DNA of 64,000 bases from Branchiostoma floridae (GCF_000003815.2 NC_049981.1:7251705-7315704); one strand, 5' to 3'. Shown: positions 1-10,357, counted from the stretch's first letter. The notes: a model not told the origin generated them from the sequence alone. Translations and numbers: made by a program.

Positions 1-1437
1 CCAACTATACGGTTATCTGCATTTCCATTTTCATAGGACCTAGGTAATCTGCAATATCATACAAAAAGTACAAAAAGATCGAATCATGTGTCTGAGATGA
101 AAGGTTTGGTGACGTCCACTCTGTAATGTCGTCTTGCCTGGACTTTCTGACGTCGCCTCATGCATTACACCTTTCTCACGCGGCGGCCATGATAGATCTA
201 AAACGAGTTCAATGAGGCAAACAAAAGTCTGTCCATCATAATTAGTTAGCATTAGCAGTTCAACAAATGATAGCATGGAAATTAGAAAATCGACCAATAA
301 GAGAATGGCTGCATGTCTATCAAATATTTGCATCATTATGTGTTTTTTCATCTCTTAAGGGATAATGGGATCAGTCTATGCTACTCTAAATTGCTATATC
401 TGTCGATGCATAACACTACTATAATATTTATTATTTAATCTTATACTGTAAATTTTTTTGTGTTTTTAGGGAAAACTAAATGGGAGTTGATTTTGGAAAT
501 AAGTTTTGTCTGTTTGCCTCATTGACCTCGTCTTCAATCTATCATGGCCGCCACGTGAGAACTGTCGTGGCGTATCACGTGGCAGAACTACTGAAGCGTT
601 CGTATGATTCGTCTCTTGACCAGCAACGATGCGATGTGGGTCGACAATTTAATACTACTCCCTGCATATATTCTTTCTTCTTCTTACTAGTAATGACCTA
701 GTGACGGTGCAACTGTAGTTGGTGTACTGTAGGACTTTGTGAAATTTCAGGGTTACCTTCTAGTTTACCACCAGAGATTTGTGGTATTTTCTGATTTATC
801 ATGCAAATCTTATGTATATTCGTATTCAGATGCCGTACCCATTGCACACCTCTGAGCTCCCACCATGCACCACTACTTTTTTTACTTGGTTTGGTCCATT
901 TTCAACTTTTGATATATTCCATTTCGTAAAGGAAATATGAGCAAAATATGAACCGATTTCGATTTAGAATGATATAGACAGTGCCTTCCCCAACATGTGG
1001 TTTTTTCCACAAGATAACCTTTGACATTCTGAGAAATTTCCCGCGCTTTCTGTGTCACTTGCGTATTCCGACTGAGGAGACTCATCAGCTGCGCGGACTG
1101 TACGTACATCTCGTCTGCAGATTTCCAGTTTCCTACCTTCCCTGGAAACAGAAGTAAGAACTGCTACAGTGCCAGGTAAGCACAAACTGCTGTTGATACC
1201 AGTGATTATTGGACTACTGTAGTAACATTTCTTGAAACTGAGAAGAACAGTAAATGGCAACGTTACCGGTTTTCTGTAAATTGAATTTTTAAGAGACCAT
1301 GCATATCCAACACCTGGTGCTACAAGAAAACGCGTGACTTGATATACTCTTGTTTTAAGTTTCTATGTCCGCAAGGAAATGGGCACCTATTCTGTATCGA
1401 AAATTTTGTATTTTTCCATTTGTTACACCACTTGATA
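1..1437. other. Non-coding flank with a spaced inverted repeat
   Basis: No gene recognised. The short open frames here have no family motif. Bases 175-231 and 503-559 are inverted copies of each other (about 57 bp, roughly 80% identical by eye) with a spacer of about 270 bp. The right arm contains TTTGCCTCATTGACCTCG and ATCATGGCCGCCACGTGAG. This could be a foldback element or two opposed copies of one repeat. Confidence 0.5.
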
Positions 1438-1445
1438 CACACAAC

Positions 1446-1863
1446 TAGGGCTGGCCATGGGTACCGGTACAGAAAATTCAGGTCCAGGTCCGGTTCAGGT
1501 CCAAAGGATCAGGTCCAGGTCTGGACCTGAACCTGGACCTGATGCAGTATGACCCATACCAATGGTCCATTTCACTACAAAGAAATCTGTTTGGTGGAGT
1601 ATTAGACTTACACTGACGTTTTAAAATCCTACAACGCTAACTGCACCTGTACGATTGACTGTAAAACTCTACTCTACTTCACTCTTGTTATTTTCTTCCA
1701 CCTGCAAGCGTCAAAACGTGTGAATGCCTGATAAAATAATCTGTTAATTTTCTAATCGGTCCAACATCCGATCCACCTATTTTTTTCAGGTCCGGTTTTT
1801 CTGGACCGGTCCAATAAGAAAAACCGGTTTTGTACCGGTACGCTGTACCGATACCCAGCCCTA
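1446..1863. mobile_element. hAT-type non-autonomous transposon (MITE), complete
   Basis: This 418-bp element has inverted ends resembling TAGGGCTGGGTACCGGTAC (left end slightly diverged) and CCCAGCCCTA on the right. It is flanked by a perfect 8-bp duplication, CACACAAC, at 1438-1445 and 1864-1871. An 8-bp duplication with a TAGGG-type end is characteristic of the hAT superfamily. The subterminal region is built of repeated AGGTCCAGG and GGACCTG words and is itself palindromic. It has no transposase frame. Related copies lie at 7545-7842 and 27248-27702, with a lone end at about 10165. Confidence 0.9.
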
Positions 1864-1871
1864 CACACAAC

Positions 1872-2255
1872 GGCTTTACCTCAGTCACACATTCCATCCA
1901 GCCTCCGTCGGTCGATTTGCATAACAATGTTTGACGTGTTTTCCAATCCGAGAAGCAAGAAATTAGATTTTATGTGGTCCGACAGTCATTCGATGTACAT
2001 GAGAAAAGAAGTTAACATTGGGGTTTTCAGTGACCTCACTAAAATTGTGATCATGATGGAAAAGAGTATGATCTAAACTATTTTGTTCATTTTGTAAAAG
2101 ATGATTTAGCACTAGGACTAAGCAGACTTTCAGGCAGATACCAGTCATCAAATGCAGGTTTAAGCAATTCAGTCTCTCAGTGTTTTCGAGTTTCGTTTGC
2201 CACCTGATCACCTTGCTACCTTGTTCTGATTGATACTATTTTGCATTACAGAAAT
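1872..2255 (+). other. 5' flank of the Kelch gene with a likely splice acceptor
   Basis: No coding sequence recognised. Bases 2241-2251 read TTGCATTACAG, a plausible 3' splice site, and leave only AAAT before the ATG at 2256. The gene therefore probably has an upstream non-coding exon joined here. The branch point and upstream exon cannot be assigned from sequence alone. Confidence 0.5.
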
Positions 2256-3608
2256 ATGGATACGATACCAACAGCAGCGCAGAGGCCAAAGCCGTCACTT
2301 GACGTTTGCCATGACACACACTCAACCGCCCTCTTGCAGGGTTTGCAGGAACTGCAGTCGGAGAACCTGCTGGTAGACGTCGTCCTTTGTGTCTCTGAGA
2401 AAGAAATCCTATGCTACAGAAATTTACTCGCTGCTTGTTGTGGATATTTTCGCGCAATGTTCTGCAATGGACATCGTGAGAACAAGGAGCATAAGGTAAC
2501 CATTCACGAGGCCAGTGACAGCATTGTGCAGCTTCTTGTAGACTACGCCTACACGTCAAAGGTTACCATCACAGAAGACAACGCTGTAGACCTGTTGGAA
2601 GGTGCCAGCTTCTTCCAGTTTCAACCGGTCATCAGAGATGCCTGCACAAAGTTCCTGTGTGACACTCTATGCGTCACAAATTGTCTGGAGAGACTGAACG
2701 TAGGGAACATGCTGATGAACCACCATCTGGAGAGCACTCCATTGTCGTACGTCATGAAAGAGTTTTCAGCTGCTAGCCAAACACCAGATTTCCTTGATTT
2801 GACAAAGGAACTCCTCATCACACTCATCTCATCAGATGACCTTGACGCTCCTGAAGAAACTGTGTTCATGGCGGTGATGAAGTGGATCAACCATGACACC
2901 AGGAAGAGGAAGAAGGAGATGAGAGAGCTGATGGAGCTGGTTAGGTTCCCCTGGATGGACAAGATGTACTTCATACAGAAGGTACAGACTGACAAGACCC
3001 TGCGTAAGTGCTGCCCGGATATTGTGTCAGAAACACTGAAGTATCAGGCCTACCCAGGGGAGGTACAGTCACCCCGCACCCATCCCCGCCATGCCAGTGG
3101 TTTGAGGGAGGCAATAGTGGTCATTGGAGGGACAGAGACATTAGGAAGTGAAGTAGGAAACCGTACTGTTGACAGCAATGACATCTTGATGACTCATTCG
3201 TCTACACCGTCAAACACAACCTGGGTTTCTATGACCACAATGAAGACGAGTGATGACTTTGGATTTGCTGTGGCTGTTTTGGGCACAAGTGACATCATGG
3301 TGTCTGGTGGTGAGCTTCAGTGCAGGGACGTTTGGCTGTATCAGGCAGGACTTGACTGCTGGTCTAATCTTGCTCCAATGAACACAGCAAGGTGCTGTCA
3401 CAAGCTGGCAGTGTTGCAAGGCAAAGTCTATGCTATTGGTGGCAGAATTAGCTTGTCACCACGTCGTGTAACAGCAGCTGTAGAAGTCTATGACCGAAGC
3501 CTGAACAAGTGGGCTGAAGGTGTTCCACTCCCACAGCCAAGGTTAGACCATGCAGCTGCAGTGTTAGATGGTAACATATATGTGATAGGTGGAATTGGCG
3601 CTGACTAA
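2256..3608 (+). CDS. BTB-BACK-Kelch (KLHL-family) protein, 450 aa, truncated propeller
   Basis: Members of this family are substrate receptors for cullin-3 ubiquitin ligases: the BTB domain binds CUL3 and the Kelch propeller binds the substrate. Visible order: BTB about residues 26-133 (SENLLVDVVLCVSEKEILCY, then FRAMFCNGHRE), BACK about 138-240 (ending FPWMDKMYFIQKV), then Kelch blades from about 284, with the double-glycine motifs VVIGG, VSGGE, YAIGG and YVIGG. The reading frame is uninterrupted by introns. The ATG at 2256 is chosen because it follows a splice acceptor at 2251; the few upstream codons have no ATG. The family normally has six blades and about 570-600 residues, whereas this frame stops at a TAA (3606-3608) in the fourth or fifth blade. 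Blade-like sequence continues past the stop, so this is either a recent pseudogene, a truncated product or an assembly error. The paralogue cannot be named. Confidence 0.85.
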   Translation: MDTIPTAAQRPKPSLDVCHDTHSTALLQGLQELQSENLLVDVVLCVSEKEILCYRNLLAACCGYFRAMFCNGHRENKEHKVTIHEASDSIVQLLVDYAYTSKVTITEDNAVDLLEGASFFQFQPVIRDACTKFLCDTLCVTNCLERLNVGNMLMNHHLESTPLSYVMKEFSAASQTPDFLDLTKELLITLISSDDLDAPEETVFMAVMKWINHDTRKRKKEMRELMELVRFPWMDKMYFIQKVQTDKTLRKCCPDIVSETLKYQAYPGEVQSPRTHPRHASGLREAIVVIGGTETLGSEVGNRTVDSNDILMTHSSTPSNTTWVSMTTMKTSDDFGFAVAVLGTSDIMVSGGELQCRDVWLYQAGLDCWSNLAPMNTARCCHKLAVLQGKVYAIGGRISLSPRRVTAAVEVYDRSLNKWAEGVPLPQPRLDHAAAVLDGNIYVIGGIGAD

Positions 3609-3844
3609 ATCTCAACATGTACAGTGTACCGGATCAGCCCAGGAGACTCCCAGTGGTATTCAGCAAGAGACATACCGAACAAGAGTTTTTACTCCATTAC
3701 TGCTTTGAAGGCTATGAAGACAACAATGGAAGTGGAACAAATGAAATTTTGTGGCTTGATCGCCAAGACGACTCACTAAAGCAGGTGGGAACCATGCCCA
3801 AGGGTCTGTTTGGACATGGCTGTGTCACTATACTGAAGGGCTAA
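3609..3844 (+). pseudogene. Out-of-frame remainder of the Kelch propeller
   Basis: Immediately after the TAA at 3606-3608 the same frame reads like a Kelch blade (TVYRISPGDSQWYSARDIPN, then SFYSITAL) until about 3711. The match then switches to another frame, which gives EGYEDNNGSGTNEILWLDRQ and ends GLFGHGCVTILKG before TAA at 3842-3844. This is a typical KLHL C-terminus. Around 3707-3715 the expected strand carrying the GG motif is missing, so a small deletion of non-triplet length probably caused the shift. Two independent lesions (one stop, one frameshift) favour pseudogenisation over a single sequencing error. Confidence 0.75.
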
Positions 3845-3964
3845 GGTACTACTTCTAACTAAGACTTCTAACTAAGACATCACTGATAACTCTTGTTGTA
3901 AATGTAGATACTGTACAATTTCATAATTAAGTCCCTTACCCCTTCAGTATAGTGACACAGCCAT
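3816..3964. repeat. 31-bp inverted repeat around the Kelch 3' end
   Basis: Bases 3816-3846, which encode the last residues and the final stop, match the reverse complement of 3934-3964 at 30 of 31 positions, with an 87-bp spacer. A transcript through here would form a long hairpin. The arm carries coding sequence, so the distal arm is probably a local inverted duplication of the gene end. Confidence 0.85.
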
Positions 3965-4051
3965 ATCCATGCAGACGTCAGGATGTTGAAGAAAATTTAT
4001 GATAAAGAGATTCATGTATACGTAGTTTGCAAGTGTTCATCACTTGGCTGG

Positions 4052-4057
4052 AATAAA
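4052..4057 (+). terminator. Candidate polyadenylation signal AATAAA
   Basis: AATAAA lies about 210 bp after the last Kelch-like stop at 3844 on the same strand. The spacing fits a short 3' UTR, but a hexamer alone is weak evidence. Confidence 0.35.
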
Positions 4058-4311
4058 AACATAAAAGTACTGGTATATGATCTTTTTTTGATAACACGTT
4101 CAAATATTTAGTTCAGAAGCATATTCGTATATTTTCACCATGAATTCTCAAACATTTGTTTATTATGCCTATTATGTGTAAGGAAGAATATTGTTCAATG
4201 TTATACATTATCATAATTGGTGCTTAACAGATCTATGAGCATTGCAAATATAGCCTGTACACTCAGGCCACATCAATTGAATTTGTTGCAAGGAAAATAA
4301 AAGGGCATCTA

Positions 4312-4588
4312 ATTGAAAGATGAAAACCGCTTTTCAATCGGATGTTTTCTTGGCGAGATATTCCTGATCGTTTGCACTCTTGACCTAACCGCGCTACACT
4401 TAACCGAATGCATTCCGCAAAGGGATAGGGTGCGGTGATAACTTTATTCTGCGATTTAAGCTAAGTGTTCAAGTTCCAGCCCAGTAAAGTTGATATCATT
4501 AGAGAGATCCCTCAGTGCCAAATTGAAAGATGAAAACCGCTTTTCAATCAGATTATTTGTTGGCGAGATATTCCTGACCGTTTGCACT
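4312..4588. repeat. Direct repeat pair of about 67 bp
   Basis: Bases 4312-4378 and 4522-4588 are nearly identical direct copies 210 bp apart. Each begins with a small hairpin (ATTGAAA to TTTCAAT) and continues GGCGAGATATTCCTGA. The second copy abuts the zinc-finger relic, so a segmental duplication or element ends are possible. Confidence 0.8.
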
Positions 4589-4591
4589 TGT

Positions 4592-4864
4592 ATCTACACT
4601 CCCCACACGTAGGGTTTCTCTCCAGTATTTTGGTTCAGTATTTTGTTCGATCGTCTTCCAAAGTGGATTTCCCTGCTGCGAAGTAGTCACAATTGTAGCT
4701 TTTCTCCTGTATGGGTTCTTATAATACTAGTATGGTGGGTTAAATTGAACTTTACAGCTGTCTGGTGCTTACACTATACACTCCCCACACACGTAGGGCT
4801 TCTCACCGGTGTGCATTGCTAGATGGTGTTGGTTCAAAGTATGCTTTATGGCAACAGTTTTGAT
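4592..4864 (-). pseudogene. C2H2 zinc-finger relic, about three degenerate fingers
   Basis: Read on the minus strand, 4864 to 4778 gives KHTLNQHHLAMHTGEKPYVC followed by GEC. This is a finger end with the H-x3-H ligand pair, the TGEKP linker and the next C-x2-C. Further down, a second piece reads TAVKFNLTHHTSIIRTHTGE. A third contains CDYFAAGKSTLE in another frame and ends TGEKPYVWG near 4600. Stops and frameshifts separate the pieces. Intact genes of this type are DNA-binding proteins with tandem fingers; this copy cannot encode one. It was too broken for open-frame detection. Confidence 0.8.
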
Positions 4865-6384
4865 CTGCAGTTTAGACTAATCTTGTATGGAGGCGCCTTT
4901 GAAACGTCTATCCACAGATACCAGTCATCGAATGACAGGAGAGAAATCCCTAGCCTTTTAAACACACACACACGCAGTTAATTGCGTTTCTTGAGCGTAC
5001 AGAGGGTTGAAGCCTTATGGGTTCCGCCGAATACGGGACCTAATGATTGTCTTATTCCATAGAACATAAGTTCTATCCATTCTTTCATTTTTGATTGTCG
5101 TTGCTATTTTGTGCTGGAAAAAAACTACTGGCATGAGAAAGAATTTCATCGCTGGTCAGCAAATGCCAGCCGGGTCGGTCTTTTTTTCAATTGCGAGTCA
5201 TCTATTGATGAAAATAAATACAAGGTAGCAGAACTCAGTATTAATGGGCGAACCCCGGGTCCATGACGCGGGTACATAACAGTAGTACGATTAAACTTGT
5301 TGAAGGAGAGGTAAAAAACCTTATTAGAGGGGCAGCCAGATATAACCTGTGCTGCGTGGTTACGGAAGGTGTCGACTCTGAGACTGTATGATTTAGATTA
5401 TGAAAGTTTTCCATGTTGTGTATAAATGAGCCCCATTACGCAACTGCCCTTCCAGTGTCAGCCGGCTGCAGTTATATGACCTCCGCAAAGCGGCGTTTCA
5501 AAGTGGGCGTGAGAAGGCGATGCGCCGACAGGATTTTGTTGTTTTTCAATATTTTGTGCCTTGTACCTTGAACTGAAACATATCCGATTTTGGTATTCCT
5601 AAAGTGCACCCTACTATATTTTTTTCAGCGTCGAAGGCAGTCACCTTGAGGCCCTGAACTATAGAAATCCCCATATAGGTCTGTGTTCTGCTACCACAAG
5701 CCTCCGTTGCAGGCTTCGAACGGGAAGGGGCAAAAATACCTTACACGACAAACTCCTTTCACAGCAAACTCCCTTCCTCGGCAAACTCCTCTTCTCGGCA
5801 TAAGAGAACCTAACCAACGTAAATCGCGAACCTGCCCCCCCCCCCATAAAAAGATGAAAAAAGCAGACCCCGTTCGGAGACTGCCACGGAAGCTAAATGG
5901 GTACCATATGCATGTTTTACCGTTGTCCAATACGAGAGAATACACTACTAAATAAACACTACCATATATCTACTTGGGTACTAGACGACAACAACCCCTA
6001 ACTTTAAATGACATCTTTCATTATTACTGCGTCCTAACTGTCTCGGCATATCATCTAATCTAACACGGAAGGTCGCTAAGGACTTCTTACAACCGAGAAG
6101 TCAAGTTGAACTACATTTGATGGGATCAATTCAATCCTTAATAGGTGATTTAGAGGGTCTTAATCCGACCTTAATCAAACAAATCGACAGCAGTGGTCGC
6201 GACCAGAAGCGTCCTGGTGGAGTAATTGTACGTCTGGGAGCACGGAATCGTCTCCAAGGCGGCAAGACAATTTCTTTAATTTCCAAGGAGTTGTTGGGAT
6301 CGGGAGGAAGATCATGGAAAGTTTCTTAAGGTTGACATTGTAAGTTCTGAGACTCACAAATAGAAATGGTTGTGGGATGTCGGT
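4865..6384. other. Non-coding stretch, no gene recognised
   Basis: No domain or RNA gene seen. At 5745-5800 a short word, CAAACTCC, recurs three times at about 18-21 bp spacing. A 12-C tract lies at 5826-5837. Short open frames at 5659-5955 and 6117-6357 overlap on both strands and show no family motif. Confidence 0.5.
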
Positions 6385-6386
6385 TA

Positions 6387-6593
6387 CTGTAAATGCAGAA
6401 ATGTTCGCGGTGGATTAATATTCGCGGTTTTCGCGGTGACCACTTCACCGCGAAATTAAAACCACCGCGAACATTTTTCTATCATGGTATTAGACTGCAG
6501 TCTATGGTGTTACCGCGAACTTAAATCCACCGCGAAAAGTCCTTTTCCCGCTACCGCGAAATTAAATCCCCGCGAACTTAAATGCATTTACAG
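6387..6593. mobile_element. CTGTAAATGCA-family MITE, copy 1
   Basis: This 207-bp element has inverted ends CTGTAAATGCA and TGCATTTACAG and is flanked by TA on both sides (6385-6386, 6594-6595), as for Tc1/mariner-type insertions. The interior consists of alternating TTCGCGGT and ACCGCGAA words that fold back. It is non-coding. Other copies are at 21712, 28257, 29853 and 34358. Confidence 0.9.
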
Positions 6594-6595
6594 TA

Positions 6596-7215
6596 TTCAA
6601 ACATGTCCCAGCTCCTAAGTAAAGCCCACATATTCAACAACATTTTTAAATATAAAAATATATTTACATTCAGGGTACTTCAAATGCTACCTTCTTTGTT
6701 TTTTCAATAATGTTCTATGCACCTATGATTTGCTATTAATATATCGTTCTGTATTGATTTGTTATTAGCCTATTAGATAACTCCATTTATGTTGTGATAG
6801 TTACTATAATTCTATGTCGTTAAGCCTTTCATATGTCAATTATTTCATTCGAATTTGTCAATATTTGTAAGGAAAAGGGCCTGTATAAGCCTATTTGGCT
6901 TCTCCCTCCCCCCGCACTGTATTTATACGTTATATTTCAACTTTACGCTGTACTTTCTTTTTATGTGCAAATAAATCAAATCAAATCCGTTCCCTTAATA
7001 AAAGAGTGGCGTTTTTTTTCCCTAGTCATCTTTACACATAATCTGGATTTCTATAGTGCGGTGGCCGATTGGCATTGTTCATCTTTATTCAAGATCTATG
7101 AAACAATTATCAACACATAAACAAAGAAACGAAAATTCGCGGCTTTCCCCGCAGTACCAAGGACACCTACCAAATATGATAATGATCCATCTGCAGCTTT
7201 TCGGGTTATGTTTTT
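6596..7215 (+). other. AT-rich stretch with a possible LINE 3' tail
   Basis: No gene recognised. At 6968-6987 the sequence CAAATAAATCAAATCAAATC combines an AATAAA-like signal with a short (AAATC)n tail. This is a common form of non-LTR retrotransposon 3' end, here on the + strand. No reverse-transcriptase motif is visible upstream. Confidence 0.35.
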
Positions 7216-7340
7216 CACACCCATGCACACATGTGCATACACACAAACACAAACACACACGCGCGCGCGCACACACACGCACAAGCGCGCGCTCGGCACT
7301 TGCATGCACACACATACATACACAAACATGCACACACACT
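7216..7340. repeat. (CA)n/(CG)n microsatellite
   Basis: Alternating purine-pyrimidine tract of CA, CG and CATA units, with a pure (CG)n core at about 7259-7270. Open frames through it are low-complexity artefacts. Confidence 0.95.
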
Positions 7341-7544
7341 ATTCTATAAAGGTGATAAGCGCCATACAGTGACTTGGTTTCTTTTACTAAAACAATAATA
7401 TCAAGAGACGACATTGTTTTATATTATATATCATATTTGATTTACATAAAATTTACATATTTCATGCCTAAACTTTAAGATTATTTAGCAATTCTAACCG
7501 AGTTTACCCCACAGATACAGGCGACGTTTGGGGGCTTACCGGCC

Positions 7545-7842
7545 GAGGAAAAATAACAAGAGCGAAGTAGAGTAGAGTCTATAGTCATTTCTACAAAGTT
7601 TTACAGTCAATCGTACAGAGGCAGTTATAGCCTTGTAGGATTTCAAAGCGTCAATGGTAGTCGAATACTCCACAAAACAGATTTCTTCGTAACGAAATGG
7701 CCATTGTTTTGAGTATCGTCCATTCACAAGTTACTAGTATCACATACTGAATCAGGTCCAGGTTCAGGTCTGGACCTGCACCTGATCCTCTGGACTTGAA
7801 CCGGACCTGGACCTAAATTTTCTGTACCGGTACCCACCCCTA
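7545..7842. mobile_element. hAT-type MITE, 5'-truncated, inverted relative to the 1446 copy
   Basis: The reverse complement matches the 1446-1863 element: GTAGAGTAGAG, GCGTCAATGGTAG and the AGGTCCAGG/GGACCTG block. It ends in GTACCGGTACCCACCCCTA at 7842. The opposite terminal repeat is missing, so this copy is truncated near 7545. Confidence 0.8.
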
Positions 7843-7878
7843 GCGCCCACCACATCGACACCGTGTCGCACTCGTGGC

Positions 7879-8336
7879 GTAGCCTGGGTACCATCCGTAT
7901 TCTACCGGGCTCCTTACACCCAGACTACTGGTGGCGCGCTTGTCTGGTAGTCGCGGCGACGGAAACGGCCGCAGACGACAATTACAATTTGGCTCGCTTA
8001 GCATGGCTAGCAGACCGGTTAGTCACAGACCACACCCCGCAAAAGATGTTACGAGCCAAAATCGTTAGTCTCTACCAGACTCCGGTTCGCTGGAAAACCG
8101 GAAAACCGTATTAGAAATGGAACAAATAGAGGAGTATAAAGACGGCAAGAGGAGTATAGCCGGCTAGGGAACAGCACGCGACCCGGAGTCTGGTAGAGAC
8201 TACAAAATCGTTGCGCCTTTCCTAGTTGTAATGTTACGGCTACGGGGGTAGTTACTGGTGCATGTAGGCCCTGGAGCCGAGGAGCTGGTTTGTTTTTAAT
8301 ACTCAGTCTTTTTGCGGGAGTCTCTACCAGACCACC
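7879..8336. repeat. Composite foldback: AGTCTCTACCAGACTCCGG arms
   Basis: Bases 8067-8085 and 8183-8201 form a perfect 19-bp inverted repeat, AGTCTCTACCAGACTCCGG, enclosing about 97 bp. A third related copy of the word is at 8319-8336. At 7879 lies GTAGCCTGGGTACCATCCG, a single end of the element found complete at 14519. The block looks like nested short DNA transposons. A short open frame at 7863-8114 has no recognised family. Confidence 0.65.
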
Positions 8337-9457
8337 GCCTGGCAGAATAGCTAGGGGACTTTGGCCAAGTTAGGAATAAAAGCCTGTAGGAGTTTAATGG
8401 TCTAGGTGTGTTTCATCAGATTGGTGGGATATAGGATATGGGAATTCTTTTTACACAACCAGCAGGTACTTACATTGCTTGGGCGATACGGAATACACCG
8501 TGTTGTATTCTATATTTATTTCTTCATTATGCAATTTACCAACCTAGATGAACTTTTATCCATGTAGGCGGTCTGTGACGCTAACTGAGATCGCCAGCTC
8601 CACAAGACTGTCGCCAAGACGTTTCCGGGCGAAAGTTGATAAACTGTCGTCTGGCCGCCTGGAGACGAGAAGCGCAGCAGACACTAATCTCGTTCCCAGA
8701 CCACTCAGACCTTATCAAAGTTCCTTCCGTTTTTTGTACATATCTATTAATCCGTTTGTCGACTTGCGTTATTGAATCAGAAAGGCTGCCAAGAATGCTG
8801 GTAACCACCCAGTTTTTCCTAATATTGCACTAGTAAATGATTGTAAGTATTTGTATGTGCTACGTTATGTCATGTGTGTACTATCATATATGTCCAGGAA
8901 GACTAGCAGCGTACAATATTTTCTTTGCATCACAGCTAGTGGACAAGTAAAGCCTCTCTCAAAGTCTCTCTCTTATATCAAAAATAATTGTGAATGCCGC
9001 CAACGTTTGTAAATATGCATATACTTTATATTAGCAAAAAACCAAACCTCCGATAAATATGATATGAGTAAAAGTGACACGGCGTTTGGAAATTCTGAAA
9101 AAGGAAATTTTGTACAGTTCTTTGTACAAGACTGTTTTCAAAATATATAAAGAAAAATAAAATATATTGAAATTTTCGTGTCCGTTTTTTTAGGGAAGGG
9201 GTAAGATGTTGAACTTCTGTTACTTCTGATATCATTCAAAGTATTTAGAAATATCATTTTCAACCTAGCGGCGAATTGAAATGGACTGTAGCGCTAGCCC
9301 TTTGCAATAGCACATTCCTGCCAAAATGTAGGCCTTATAAATTACTTTCTTGTGTGGCGTATTTACTTCCTATTCTCACATTAGATCTCTAGAGCATGCC
9401 ATGGTTGTTATGGTTTTCTTGTTATTGTTACTTAACTTTTTGCAGCAATAAAAGCTT
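8337..9457. other. Non-coding stretch, no gene recognised
   Basis: No domain, RNA gene or clear repeat seen. Short overlapping frames on both strands at 8548-8833 have no family motif. 8840-9250 is AT-rich. Confidence 0.45.
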
Positions 9458-9667
9458 TAACACTTTTATCTTTAGGGTAACCTTTATCCGTTTTTAAAGA
9501 ACAATGTATTTAGGGAGGGGTATCAAGTCGACATGTGGTGGTTTCAAACTGCAATATTTTGAAAATATCAATTTGAAACTACCGTCCATCGACTTGATAT
9601 TCCTGGATACCCTGTTTAGCAGCACAACGGATATAGGTTACCCCGCGGATAAAGGTGAACTAACGTT
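9458..9667. mobile_element. TTCACCTTTATCCG-family MITE, copy A
   Basis: The right end is well kept, with ACGGATATAGGTTACC then GATAAAGGTGAACTAACGTT. The left end is diverged but retains GGTAACCTTTATCCG. The middle has the family's inverted core, GGTTTCAAACTGCAATATTT against a distal GAAACTACCGTCC, around the word TCGACTTGATATTCC. About 210 bp, non-coding. Confidence 0.75.
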
Positions 9668-10357
9668 ATACGTAGATTTTAAAAACGTTGTTATTTCGAC
9701 CCGTAAATTTGACTTCTTTCGTTCTCAATGATATAGTTCCAGATTGAATAAAGAGTTCCTCGCAGTCAATTGTTTCACCCTTAATTACATTACGTCGGGT
9801 GGAGTCCTCTCCGAGGTGAATTAGGCCGTCACTTAACTTGTCTTTTCTGATATGGAAAAATAATATCTTCCTTCCGCAACGTAATAACGACGTCGTTTTA
9901 GGTAAAATTGATATGAACAAACTACTGTCAGTTTCAAATATACTCAAGCTGAGACCTCTAGGTATACTTACAAGAGTGAAGAAAAAGTCTATGTAATCTA
10001 GATAGACTGTATGTAATTTTTATAGACACAACAGTAGTACAGTGATTTTCGTAAGGTCTTTTACATCTATGCAAACATACACACAAGTGGAGGAACATAC
10101 AGGTATATAAAGATGTTAACATGTCAACATGTTGAGTTTTGAAAAAAAAACATATAGTTTACACTAGGGTTGGGTACCGGTACTTCATAGTGATTCGCGA
10201 GTATCACATAATGTTCGTACGAATCTCATTGTGTGTCGTGCAAATGCTTAGACACCTTTGTTCAATGTACAGGGAGATTTATACAAGTCCAAATGTGGGC
10301 TGAAAAATAGTAGAAATAGCTGACCTTTTCAAAGGTTTGGTCGGTCATACGAATATG
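9668..10357. other. Non-coding stretch with one isolated hAT-like end
   Basis: No gene recognised. At 10165-10183 there is TAGGGTTGGGTACCGGTAC, matching the terminal repeat of the 1446 element, with no partner end nearby. Confidence 0.5.
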
